In this document: positions 1 through 10,210 of the stretch, in pieces
How the letters are laid out: each line of letters starts with the position of its first letter
How positions within the stretch are numbered: position 1 is the stretch's first letter
Source: Puccinia triticina
Lineage: Eukaryota; Basidiomycota; Pucciniomycetes; Pucciniales; Pucciniaceae
Direction of reading: 5' to 3'
DNA length: 64,000 nt
Assembly (NCBI RefSeq): GCF_026914185.1
Contig: NC_070566.1
Coordinates: 3,038,001 to 3,102,000 of the forward strand
Position numbers and translations under genes: made by a program
The notes under the pieces: generated by a model
What the model was told of the DNA's origin: nothing
Databases searched by the model: none
What the model saw: the letters and a program-made list of their open reading frames with translations, nothing else

Positions 1-129
1 CCCTCCAGTGCCCCCGCTGATTATCCTTCTTCGATAGAAGATGTCTCTCATAATGCCGTTGGCCAGGAGTGCGACCTTTGTTCCGATGATAGTAGCCGTG
101 AGTTTACTTGCGGAAGTGACCCTCTCTAA
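1..129 (+). CDS. Possible 3' end of a gene entering from the left edge
   Basis: Frame 1 is open from the first base to a TAA at 127-129 and gives 42 residues that include a CDLC pair and a final CGSDPL. The composition is protein-like, but 42 codons can stay open by chance. I recognise no family. If real, it is the C-terminus of a plus-strand gene whose body lies outside the window. Confidence 0.22.
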   Translation, partial: PSSAPADYPSSIEDVSHNAVGQECDLCSDDSSREFTCGSDPL

Positions 130-1986
130 ATCTTGACCGGCAACCGATTTGGATTGGTGATATCTGCGTTCTTCTTCTATGCCACATTTGATTATTCTTT
201 GAGCGGGCCATAGACTGGAGTAGGTATCGGTGGCGGGATTGCGTTCGGGATACATTACCTTATCCACAATCCGGAAGTAGGTGAGTGGCACGCATCCATA
301 TGACTCCCTCTAAGAAAGAGAAGTGTAACACAGACTGACATCGACGGTGGTGGCCAAGTTTTGCGCAAGCGATCCAATCCTCATCCGTGGAACAATGTCG
401 CTCAAAATACCAACACGAAGCTGTTTTCGTTTAATCCTGAATTCTGGGAAAGAAGATCCAATGCCCCTGACCCTAGATTCAGCTTCATGGAAGCCCACCC
501 GGAAGCTTCGCGTGGCTCACACGAGAAGGTAGATTGCCAATCCGTCCTTGCTCTATCTGTCTTTTGCCTCCGTTGTAAAAGCCAAAAGGTGTTGATTGTC
601 CTGGATTTGCCTTGTTTCCGCTCTCCAGAAGATGTACCTTGAAAAGGCTAAGCACATATGAGCCACCAAACGACGTTAGGCGAACACAGGTCGACAAGCG
701 ACCAGAAGAATCTTTTACACGAGACGCCCATTTTCACATAAAACTACCGAGGAAAGGAAAAAAAGAAGAAAAATTCTTCGATCGCTTTGATACTGAATAA
801 AAAAAATGCCTTGATGCATGGAGGGCTTTGTAAACATCAGAAAAAGAAAGAAAAAAATGTCTGTTTAGGTAGCTGCAAAACCAACATGAAAACATATGAA
901 ATAAGTGGATGCTTGAACCCGGGTGTTGTAGACATGCATGTAGCGGTGATGATGGTCTTCACCTGACCTGGGATTCCTCCTCTTTGTCCGACGTCTCTTG
1001 CAAAGCTGTACAGTATTCATCTCATGTTGTAGAGTCTGATAGCGATTCCGTCTGTGTGACTTGATGCTCGAAAATAGCTCTTTTGAAAAGAACGGTCAAT
1101 GCGGTCCTGAATGTGATCTCGCAAAGCGATTCTGCTGCTCTGATCTGATAAGAACATCGTTGAGTTTTGTCTCTCGTGAAAGAAAACAGGAACATGGCCG
1201 CGACGCAGGTCCGTTTCTTCACAATACAGCACGAGATGTTCCATAGAAAGAGTATTCAACGCGGAAGTTGTTAGCAGGAGATGCGGGGGTTAGAAGCTTG
1301 CAATTGCAAACGAGCAGCTTGGTTTCGCTCCGAGCTATTTATACACCTGGCCTGAGGCTGCAGATCACCAGCACGAGGACCTCGGGCTGCCTTCATCGCG
1401 TTCCCCAAGTCCGATGGATGGATCACTACGTAGTGCTAGGCCATCCCAAGCAAGGAACTGGAACAACACGAGCACGCACACCTAAGTATCCAACATATTT
1501 TCTAGCGGTACACTGCCCATCGGCTTCCGATTACTTTTGCTCTCCCCGCCCGTCGTTTTTTGACAAGAAAGAAAGGGCCGACGGCGCGTAAGTACAAAGA
1601 AAGCGAAACAAAGCCGCGGAGAAGGAGGGGCTGGGAGACTATGTACAAGAGACCAACACTCGACTATAATGTACTAGGGGGAGACTAAACTGGCTACTGC
1701 GGATTCTACATATGCACAACGAAGATCATAAAGGGCCCGGAGGACGGGATGGGTGGATAAATATATAGTGTGCGGTATATGGGTGCGGGAGACGGGGGCT
1801 GATAAATAGGAGGACATGAAAGGAGAGAGCGCAGGCAAACCGGGCGACACCTGCCCCCGGACTGATTTTATGTAGATGATATACGACTATTCAGGAACCT
1901 CGAGGAAGATATATATGATGTGTGAAGAAATGCCAAGGAATGGAGCCGTCAAGTCCACGCAATTAACGCAAGAAGAAAAGACACGA
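130..1986. other. Intergenic, no gene recognised
   Basis: Only short overlapping open frames on both strands are present, with no domain, signal peptide or convincing splice structure. The right end is presumably the 3' UTR and terminator region of the minus-strand coiled-coil gene that stops at 1987. No repeats were noticed apart from short A-rich runs around 780-860. Confidence 0.5.
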
Positions 1987-4900
1987 CTAGAGATTTTCCT
2001 GCTCTTTGCGTACGAGTCTCAAGCTGGTCCGTCGGGGCTCGTCCAGCGTCTTTCCCGGACCGACGCCAGCGGCGGTGGTGGAGGGGGAGGGGGCACGGGG
2101 GTTGAGTGCGGAGATAGCGAGCTGTTTGCGCTGCTGTTTGCGGCGGATGCTAGCGAGGAGGGACGAGTTAGTAGCCGGGGCCGCCGGGGGCAAGTTTGCG
2201 GCTTTGAGTGCGGCGGGCTTGGCGGCGTCGAGGGCGGAAGTGGTGGGGGGGACGAGGACGAAGGGGCCGGGCTGGTTGACGGAGACGGGGCGCAGGACGG
2301 CTGAGGCCGGGGGCCCGTCGTCGGCGGCACTCGCGCTCGTCTTCCGCCGCACCGGCTGGCGGCCCTGGCTCCCGTCCGCATTCTCCTTCCCCTCGCTCGC
2401 CTCGTCCAGCTGGCCCCGCACGCGCAGCGAAGCTGCTGCATCCGGGCCGCCCGAGTCGTGCTTCCGCTTCCGGCTGCTCGATGGAACCCCGACTGCCTCT
2501 TCGGTGCCGGCTGCTCTCCCACTCACTCGGCCCGGGTCGCTTCCTTCAGATCCTTCAGCCAGCCGAGGCTCCGCTGGCGGAACGCCCGCTTTGTTGGCCT
2601 TGCTCTTCAACCTACAAACCCAAAAGAGTGATCAGTCAGGCGGAACAAAGCGGCACAAGTGTGAGTATGTGGGCGCGAAAGACTGACTTGATTTTGAGAG
2701 TCTCGACCAAGTGGGCCAAGCGTTTATTCTTCTGCAACTCCTCGAGCAGCTTATCGACGGCGTCTTCGGCCTCGAGCGTTTTAGCCTGGATGCGCGCTTC
2801 GAGCTCGGGGATGCGGTCGGAGGGGTCGGGAGCCGCGGAGGATGTGCGACGATGCAGCTTGCTGACCGTCGCAAGGTCGGCCTTCAACTGGCTGATCATC
2901 GCTTCTTTCTCCGCCACTTCGCGCGCCATGTCGTCTACCATCCCGCTCGCCGAATCCAGCTCGGAACGGACGATCTCAAGCTCGCTCCTGCGCTCATGTA
3001 ATCCACATCATCAGCTTTTTGCGCCCTGTAGCTCTGCTCAGAGATTTGGATGTCGGTGCAACTTACGATAAGGTGGGAAGTTGTTCCTCGAGCGCCTTGA
3101 ATTCACCCAAGAGAGTCTCATATTTCTCGCTGGATTGCTTGTCGAGGCTTTGGTCGGTTTTGAGTTGTTGAAGCTCTTCGGTTAGTAGTCGGACGTCGTC
3201 GTTCATCTGGTCCAGCTGTCGAGCCATCGAGTCTCTGGAGCTTGTCACGTGCGCCAATTCTTCCTGGGTGCGAGTGAGGTCGGCGGCCGTCGCTTGCTGC
3301 TCTTCGGTAGCTGACTCGAGTTGGTTAGTTAGCGATCCCTTCTCAGCCTCCAACGCTTCGATCTTCTCCACCAGTTCGTCGACCTGACTTTGGAGCAGCC
3401 GATGTTGCTCCTCCGTGGCGGCCCGAAGCTCGATCGCCTCGGACAGTTTGGCTAGACTCTCGGCTTGGAGAGCTCGATGGGCGTCTTGTTCTTCCTGGAT
3501 CTGGGCGTCCAAGACACCAACGCGCTCTTGCAGTTGCACATTGAGCGCCGTCTTCCCCTCTAGTGAAAGCTGGAGATCGGACAGCTGTTTCTCCAGGCTG
3601 GCTTGCTGAGCAACGAGCGCGGCATCTCTGCTTTCCAGCTCAGTCTCACGATCGCCCTTCTGAGTTTGCAAAGTTTCTTCTAGTTTTTCGACGGTAGCCA
3701 TGTGTTCCTTCTGGACCAAGACAGCCGCCTCGAACTGTTCCTGGAGATCTGCGGCGAGTTTCTCTTGCAGTCGGAGGTCGTGGGTGAGCTGCTCGACCTG
3801 GATTGTGAGCTGCGACGTCTGTTTCTCAGATGTCGCGGCCAAGTCTTCGTGAGCGAGCGAGTGCTTTGCTTCGAGGTCCGCGATCTGCTGCTTATAGCCA
3901 CGAACTTCATCGTCCATCGACCCGATCTGGGCCCGCAGACACTCAACAGTAGCTATCGCCTCCGTCCGTCTCTCATCGGCGCCATCGAACTCATTGATGG
4001 CCGCCGAGTGCTTCGCTTCAAGGTCTTTGATCTGTTGCTTATAGGCGCACATTTCCTCGTCCATCGATGCGACTTGGGCCCGTAGACTATCAGTGGCAGC
4101 CAGCATCGACGTGTGCGTCTCTGATGTCGCACCCAGCTCTCCCTCAGCGTGCGAGAGCTTCTCTCTAAGGTCCGCGATCTGTGCCTTATAACCACGAATC
4201 TCCTCGTCCATCGACGCGACTTGGACGCGCAGACAATCAACGGAAGCCAGCGCCTCCGTCCGGGTCTCCGAGCTCGCCGCCAAGTCTGCCTCCGCACGGA
4301 CGAGCTTCTGCTCAAGCTCCGTCAACAACACCTTGTGAGCGTGCATCTCCTCGTCCATCGCCGCGATCCGGGCACGCAACCGCTCTCGGTCCTCCCCGAT
4401 CCGCGCAGACGCCTCGACTTCCTGGGCCAGCACGTTCGTCAGGTCCTCCTTCTCGCCGCGGAGGGAGGTGTAGGAACGTTCCAAGGAATGGAACTGGTGC
4501 TGGATGCCCTCGAACTGGAGCTCGAGCGAGATGATCGTGCGAGCTTGATGGTCGTGCGTCTGGACGTGCTGGGCTTCGGCGGCCGCCAGCTCGGCACGGA
4601 CGCTCTCGACGTCCAGGAGCGCCAGCTTCTCGTGCTCTTGGTGCGCCACATACGTCTGCAGGAGTTGCTCTTTCAGCTCGTCGACTTGTTTGCTCAGTTG
4701 GCTGATCTGGTCCAGCGCGGCCTCGTAGGCTTGTAGGTCAACAAGACCCTCAGCTGCATGGTCTTCTTCGCGTCCACAGTCCGGGCTCGGACCGGTAGAA
4801 GCTGCGGGATCAGTCGCGGCACCCGGCGTATCAGGTCCAGCGGGACTGTCGAAGCCTAGGTCTCCCCGGAGATGGGAGGCGAGGCTGATGTTGGAAGTGG

Positions 4901-7478
4901 CAGCGAAGCTGATATCCATCACCGCTCCGTCGACCTTGGAGGGAGAGCCGTGTACTTGGCCGGCTTCTTGGATCTGAGCAATAGATGCCATCTTTTTCCA
5001 CGCCTTCAGTGCGCCCTGCAGGGTCAAAATAGTGACGACCAAGCTGTTCCGCTCGACAGTAGTCTCCCTCAGAACTTGGGACTGGTCGCCCCGGAGCCTC
5101 TCGATGATGTCGCGACTGGTGGCCTCGAGGGCTTGCCGCTCGACGTGCATGAACTCGATCGCCCGGCGACTTGAGTCCCGTTCCTCGCGCAGACGTGCAG
5201 TCAGGATCGCGATTTGCTCGGGGTTGAACGCTGCTAGTTCGTCCAACTTGGATAAACTTTGGGCGTGCAGGCTCTGTAAGGATTACACATGCATGTAAGC
5301 CTCACACAAATCCGGTTTTTTTTTTCAGGAGCTAGTCAAAGGACGTACATTCACTTGGTCAAGGTCTGTCTGCAAGCACTTGATCTTTTCTGCAGACGCC
5401 GCGATTTCTGCGGCGTGGGATAGAGCGAGCCGCTCGATCTGACCAGCGGACTCCTGTTTCAGGGTGCTCAGGCTGGCTTCGAGGGCCTCGATGGTGTGCT
5501 GGGAGGCGGCGAGGTCAGTGAGCGATTGGTGGGCGGACGCCTGGGAGGAGAGCAGCTGGGCCTTGAGATCCGCGAGCTCGGCCTCGAGAGTGCGGAGGTC
5601 GGCGAGTGATCGGTCGTGCGTCTCCCGCGGGACCGTGCCCTCGATCGCCTGTTGGGCCCGGGTTAATTGATCCTCCAGCCCGGTCCGGATCGCCTCGAAT
5701 TCGGCCTGCGCGGCCGTCTGTGAGGCCGCGTGGTCGCGCTCCGCGGTCGAGACGCCCTGGCGTAGGGTCGAGATCGTCTCGTTGACCGCGGCCAGCTCGG
5801 CTTTGAGCTGCTCGAGCTCGGCTTCCGCGGTCTTCAAGTCCAGCAGGACCCGGTCGTGCTCCTCGCGAGGAACAGCGTTGACCATCGTCGCCTCCGAGCC
5901 AGGGGAGCCAGCAGCTTCCCGGTCCAGCGCGGCGTCCGCTTGACGATCATTCTCGTCGTCCAGGAAGGTCAGGCCAAGTGCAGACGAATCCCGGGCTAAG
6001 CCACCGAGCAATGAGTGGTCCGTTTTGTGTGCGGATTGTTCGTCCGACCTGGGCGGCAGGATGTCGCATTTACTGTCGCCAACCATCATGGTGAGGTCTA
6101 TTAGTTGATTCTCGTAAATCGAAGACTCGGTCTCAGCTTTGACGGCTGTAGTATTAGCAGGATGTGATCTATAGAAGACGGGGGAAGAGTTAGTGCTGGT
6201 AACAGTGGATGTGATGAATATGCGTGGACATACTTGGCGGATATTTGGCGGTCTAATTCTTGCAGTTGGTGTTCTAACTGATCTCTGACGACGTCCCACT
6301 CCCGTTTCTCCTCGTGATGCTGAGCAGTCACGCCGACCAAGCGGTCGAGCTCATTCTTAGCTTTCGAGAGCTCTAGCTCTTGACTCTTGATCTTCTGTTC
6401 CAGCTGATGGATCTTAGTTTTGAACTGCGTGAGCACATCAGATGAGGAGAAGAGGGCTTGTTGCTGCAGGGATGCCTGGTAGTCGGCGGTCATCTGGTCG
6501 AGATCCTGGTGGAGTTTGGACTGGATGTTGTGGTAGTGTTGGGTGACCTGGTCGAGCCTGTTTTCGGCCTGTTTGAGGTCTGATTGGGCAGCGTGGAGCT
6601 TGCTTTCGAGCTCGGTTTTCAGCCGGGTGAGTTCGATGACCTGGGCCGCACTGCGACCGGAGTCGATGTCCATCTGCTCGATCTCGGACTGCAGTCGGTC
6701 GATGTGAGCCGTGGATTTGTCTAGCTCATCCCGGGATTTGGCGTTCGAAGCAGCCAATCTTTCGAGTTCGTCCTGCGAGCGAGCGAGCTTGGCGGCCGAG
6801 TCTTGCTTGATCTGTTGGATGGTCTCTTCGTGCTTGTCTTCGAGCTGCTTGATCTCTTGGCAGAAGCTGACGCGCTCTTCGTGCTGGTCTTTCAGGGATT
6901 GTTCGACCCTCAGCTCGGCTTCTTCTGCGCGCGATTTCCACTGGCTGCATTCTTGTTGAGTGCCGTTCAGCCGGTCGAGTGCGTCGGCCAGCTGTTTCTG
7001 GAGCTCAGTAGAAGGATCAGCGGCGCGTGTTGGGTTGGATGCTGGGATGTGTCCGAAGGGTGCGGGGCGCTGGGAGGAGACGGAGGAGGTGCGCCGCTTG
7101 CGGCTGGGCGCCGGGATGCTGCTCGACTGCGGGAGACGGCTGTTGGAGGCAGCCGCAGAATGGGTTCCTAGGGCAGTAGCAGGGCGGGCGAGGGCGGAGC
7201 CGGGGCGGGCGATTTGGGATGTCGAGCTGGAGGAGATGCGGGTGGACTTGCGCAGCTGGGGCTGGGTGCTTTGGAGGGTATTTTCGGCGGTGCCATGGGG
7301 GATAGGGTGGGAAGAAGGCGGGGCTGGGAATCCGAATCGAGAGCGCTGGAAAGGAAGGAGGACAGCGTCAGTGGGAGTTCTCTGAGGTTTGGTGGTCGGG
7401 TCTTACGCTGGTGGTGGCTGTTTCGGATGGGATGTTTCGTGTGGGGCGGGATTCGGCAGGGTCGGGTGGGTTGGTCAT
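1987..7478 (-). CDS. Large coiled-coil protein, 1711 residues, six exons
   Basis: Exons on the minus strand are 7407-7478, 6234-7345, 5349-6168, 3067-5273, 2688-2987 and 1987-2611. All introns are GT-AG (61-79 nt), the phases agree, and the total is 5136 nt. The start at 7478 was chosen because it joins in frame across the first intron to a long open exon. The first ~90 residues are Ser/Pro/Arg-rich and disordered. Residues from about 95 to 1500 are nearly continuous heptad-type coiled coil rich in Glu, Gln, Lys, Leu and Ala. Residues from about 963 to 1160 hold 3.7 copies of a 49-residue repeat. The last ~200 residues are disordered and basic, with an RKRK cluster that could be a nuclear signal. 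No CAP-Gly, motor or other catalytic domain is visible. It resembles cytoskeletal or spindle scaffolds (CLIP, golgin or NUF1-like) only by architecture, so the function is open. Confidence 0.85.
3797..4390 (-). repeat. 49-codon (147 bp) tandem repeats inside the coiled-coil gene
   Basis: The motif SMDEE followed by a KxQIxDLE-type segment recurs at about 3904, 4051, 4199 and 4346, a spacing of 147 bp (49 residues, exactly seven heptads). The last copy is partial. The copies have diverged at both DNA and protein level but share phase, which indicates expansion within the rod without breaking the heptad register. Confidence 0.8.
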
Positions 7479-7761
7479 GTTGGGTAAGGAGGGTGGGTTC
7501 GTTCTTCTGGCGAGGGAGGTGGTCTTGAGGGTGGTTTTGTGGTAGTGGGCTGTTTCCGAATCGCCCGATCGGCCTTCCCAGCAGTAGATTATCAGCCAGC
7601 ACCCCCGGGGAGCGCGACACGGCCCCCGCTGAGCCCGCAGCAGAAGCCCGGATGACATAAGCCAAGCCTCCCACAAATCAAACAACAATCACTAGAGCAC
7701 ACTTTTCCGGTGGACTTCTTATGCCATCAGCAACAGTTTATAATGATGTGAGAGTTACCAA

Positions 7762-7947
7762 TAGGGGGTTTCAAACATGGTGCAGGTCCCAGTTCAGGAA
7801 CCCCCAATTCAAGACATCAACACTCCAACTTCAGTCTGGAATCTAATTTTAACCAAAAAAAAACATGCAAAACTAGGTGGAAAATTCTTGGTGCAGCAAC
7901 TTTATTTTTTCCTGAACTGGGACCTGCGTCATGTTTGAAAACCCCTA
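7762..7947. mobile_element. 186 bp MITE with about 37 bp inverted termini
   Basis: The left end (7764-7799) and right end (7911-7945) are near-perfect reverse complements running from GGGG-TTTCAAACATG to the CCCAGTTCAGG motif. The element is bounded by TA on both sides (7762-7763 and 7946-7947), as expected of Tc1/mariner-type insertion. The 110 bp core is AT-rich with no coding capacity. It sits upstream of the coiled-coil gene. Confidence 0.75.
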
Positions 7948-8199
7948 ATCCAGTCACCCAATTGCAGGACAATGGACAAGCATTCACATTTGTCGGGTTA
8001 AATTGCCAATTTTTGGCAGCTTAACCCAACTGGCCATCACATCGATCCGGGCTAGATCCCGGGTCAACAAGCCCAGGCTTGATGTGAGGTTTGGGCTTGC
8101 TATATTGAGCAAGCCTAAACCTGAAATTTAACCTCAGGCTACGGCATTTCTCACGTTGTGGTGGTAGAATCTGGCGCGGGGGGCCAAAGTGTCCAGCAG

Positions 8200-8680
8200 A
8201 GTTTCCGGGTGTGCAGTGCTGCGGGGCACAAGGGCTTTGCAGGCAGCTGGGGTGGCGCAGGACCTCCAAACGGCGGACTGCATATGCTAGGCAAGGAGCG
8301 GGCAGTCAAAGGCGGCGGAGCGGACTTCCTCAGTCCAGCGTGGTGATTGGGGGAAGCCGTGGCAGCTGAAGTGGGCTACATCAGCGGACATAGATAGCTG
8401 GGGCGGAGGCGGCGAGTTGGATCCCAACAACGGAGGCTAGACATGGGTGTGCATGGGGTATGATCAGAGTTCTGGCAGCTGTCTGCGGCAAGCGGCAGAG
8501 GCCCAGATGACAATGTGGGAGAAGAGCCAGGCGGCATGCATGGAATGGGAGGAGGATTTCAATTTGATATTTGTGTTTCTATAGATTTTATGAAATGCCA
8601 TGGAGTTTTCTCTTGGTTTATTATCTACGGCAGAGCGGTCAAGATTTTTCTATATATAGGGGGGGTGTTCCTTCATATGC
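8200..8680 (+). mobile_element. LTR-like fragment, same family as 58.7-59.4 kb
   Basis: The stretch around 8270-8560 (for example GTGATTGGGGGAAGC and the following GTGGCAGC) is recognisably similar to the plus strand at about 58790-59000 and to the complement of 9950-10210. No coding capacity. It is interrupted on its right by the TRIM at 8682. I read it as a decayed LTR or LTR-like repeat; its boundaries are uncertain. Confidence 0.45.
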
Positions 8681-8681
8681 A

Positions 8682-8896
8682 TGTAGAGACTGTAAAATGA
8701 AGATGTGTCTGGTGAGAGTCGAACTCACGACCTCAGCTATGCTGAGACACATACTAGAGTGCTGCCTTTATTAACTAGGCTACAGACGCTTGTGGCTGCC
8801 AGCTGGGTGGTTGGTTGGTAGTGCTCATGGGTCGATCCGACAGCCCTCCATACTGTGGTGATGCATCATGGTAGCAGACTAACAGACAACTCAACA
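8682..8896 (-). repeat. 3' LTR of the TRIM
   Basis: This 215 bp repeat matches 9109-9323 except for TT versus CC in the tRNA-like D loop and one C/T in the acceptor stem. It ends in TG...CA on the element strand and abuts the ATGCA target duplication on its left. Confidence 0.9.
8704..8789 (-). tRNA. tRNA-Leu(UAG)-like module in the 3' LTR, probably degenerate
   Basis: The minus strand shows a class-II tRNA layout: acceptor strands pairing 6 of 7, a D arm (GCCT...AGGC), a long variable arm with a perfect 6 bp stem (CTCAGC/GCTGAG), and a perfect T arm (GTGAG-TTCGACT-CTCAC). The anticodon arm is one nucleotide short (16 instead of 17), leaving a 4 bp stem with an 8 nt loop that contains TAG. 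The A and B boxes look usable for Pol III, but the anticodon-arm deletion argues against a working tRNA. Confidence 0.6.
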
Positions 8897-9071
8897 CCCC
8901 CCCTTGCTACATGATGGGAAGTGGGGATTGACCCCAAGAGAGAGTGGGAATGAGACCCAGGAAAGATGATCAGCGTAGGGATTGAACCCGTGATCTAGAT
9001 GTAGGCTTATAGGGGTTTGCGTGGTCTTACAAGTAAGCATTCACAAATTCATCAAGTCTCTATTGTAAGCG

Positions 9072-9108
9072 AGTAGCGCAGCGCTCAGGTAGCTCTGGGC
9101 TCATAACC
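9072..9108 (-). promoter_or_regulatory. Primer-binding site complementary to an internal tRNA-Met segment
   Basis: On the minus strand the bases immediately after the 5' LTR begin GGTTATGAGCCC. Their complement reads as a tRNA-Met D arm and anticodon arm, with CTCATAA as the loop (anticodon CAU). Complementarity to the anticodon region rather than the CCA end is what is known for copia-like elements primed by a tRNA-iMet half-molecule. The match appears to extend about 36 nt. Initiator versus elongator identity cannot be settled here. Confidence 0.7.
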
Positions 9109-9323
9109 TGTAGAGACTGTAAAATGAAGATGTGTCTGGTGAGAGTCGAACTCACGACCTCAGCTATGCTGAGACACATACTAGAGTGCTGCCTTTACCA
9201 ACTAGGCTACAGATGCTTGTGGCTGCCAGCTGGGTGGTTGGTTGGTAGTGCTCATGGGTCGATCCGACAGCCCTCCATACTGTGGTGATGCATCATGGTA
9301 GCAGACTAACAGACAACTCAACA
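9109..9323 (-). repeat. 5' LTR of the TRIM
   Basis: Partner of 8682-8896. It is 215 bp with TG/CA ends and is followed on its right by the ATGCA target duplication (9324-9328). Confidence 0.9.
9131..9216 (-). tRNA. tRNA-Leu(UAG)-like module in the 5' LTR, degenerate
   Basis: Same fold as the 8704-8789 copy. The D loop here is the canonical TAGTTGGTAAA, but the acceptor stem pairs only 5 of 7. The anticodon arm has the same missing base, so the defect predates the last transposition. Confidence 0.6.
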
Positions 9324-9329
9324 ATGCAA

Positions 9330-10210
9330 TCCTCTACGGACTCTTACTTTTATTATTACAGTTTAATACTCATTTCTGTGTGGATTGTGGTTGTGGAGGG
9401 TCTTGCTTACGGTTTTCTTACGGTGTAGAGGAAGAGATTGGCACCCTCACAAAAGTGCCTGCACCACTCCTCCGCAAGATTCTCCAGGAGAAAGTTGGGT
9501 GATTTGGAGAACTCTGCTCCGCAGCTCCGCCAACCTTTCAGGGAGTGGGGTAAATAAAAGTAAAGCAAGTATGATAATAAAGCTCCGCAAAAGTAAACCT
9601 TAATATAAAGCTCCGCCGGATAAAGAAGATAACTCTGCCACAAAGCTCCGCAAAAACACATGAAAACAGCCATAACGCAGGCACAAAACTCCGCAAAGCG
9701 CAACCGTAACACATAAAACAAGTCGGCAACATAAAACTCCGCTCTGCAACATATGCAAATTAAAAGAAGCATAGCAGTCTGCAAAGTAAAGTAAAACCCG
9801 TAAAAATGAGAGTCTGTGGGGAGTATGAGGCAGAATCCTCCCTCCCCCACTGTGGTTTCATAGAGAAAAGGAAGAGAACTAAAAGATATCCTCCGCCCGC
9901 CTCCCAGGCACACAAAATATATCCTCCGCCTGCCTCCCAGGCACACCATCCGCTAAATCTGTTCACACGCGCCCACTGGTCATCCGCCAAGCGCTATACA
10001 CACACATGCATGTCATCCTCCAAGCTCCACTCTCACGCTAACTCCTGTTGTCTCCGCTGCTTGCCTTCAATCACCGTCAAACTCATCTCCCTAGCTTCCA
10101 CACCCCTGTCTAGCCTATGATGTCAGGATCCCACACGCCACCTCCGCCCCAGCTCCTCCCGCTGATGTAGCCCACTTTGGCTGCCACAGCTTCCCCCAAT
10201 CACCGCCTCT
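9330..10210 (-). mobile_element. LTR-like fragment in reverse orientation
   Basis: The complement of this segment is similar to the plus strand at about 58840-59340, including the shared stretch encoding SFSSLPFLY in one frame. Many GCGGAGTTTTGT/GCGGAGCTTTAT-type imperfect repeats occur at about 9480-9750. The 180-residue open frame on the minus strand has no domain and is better read as an LTR by-product. No polymerase remains. Confidence 0.5.

Larger units (their letters stand above)
8682..9323 (-). mobile_element. Complete TRIM (miniature LTR retrotransposon) with tRNA-like LTRs
   Basis: Two 215 bp direct repeats (8682-8896 and 9109-9323) differ at only three sites and flank a 212 bp non-coding core. 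Read on the minus strand, each LTR runs TGTTGAG...CTCTACA. The element is bounded by the 5 bp duplication ATGCA at 8677-8681 and 9324-9328. On that strand the 5' LTR is followed directly by a tRNA-Met-complementary primer site (9072-9108), and the 3' LTR is preceded by a G-run polypurine tract (8897-8903). Each LTR carries a class-II tRNA-like module. The element encodes no protein and must rely on enzymes of another retrotransposon. Low LTR divergence indicates a fairly recent insertion. Confidence 0.9.

Noticed and set aside
8926..9060. A third tRNA-like sequence in the TRIM core (B-box-like GGGTTCAATCCC)
   Set aside because: No D arm or acceptor pairing could be found; kept only as a possible B-box remnant.
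9407..9949. 180-codon minus-strand frame rich in Cys, Phe and Leu
   Set aside because: Lies inside an LTR-like repeat and has imperfect internal repeats; similar sequence at 59.1 kb diverges without codon constraint.
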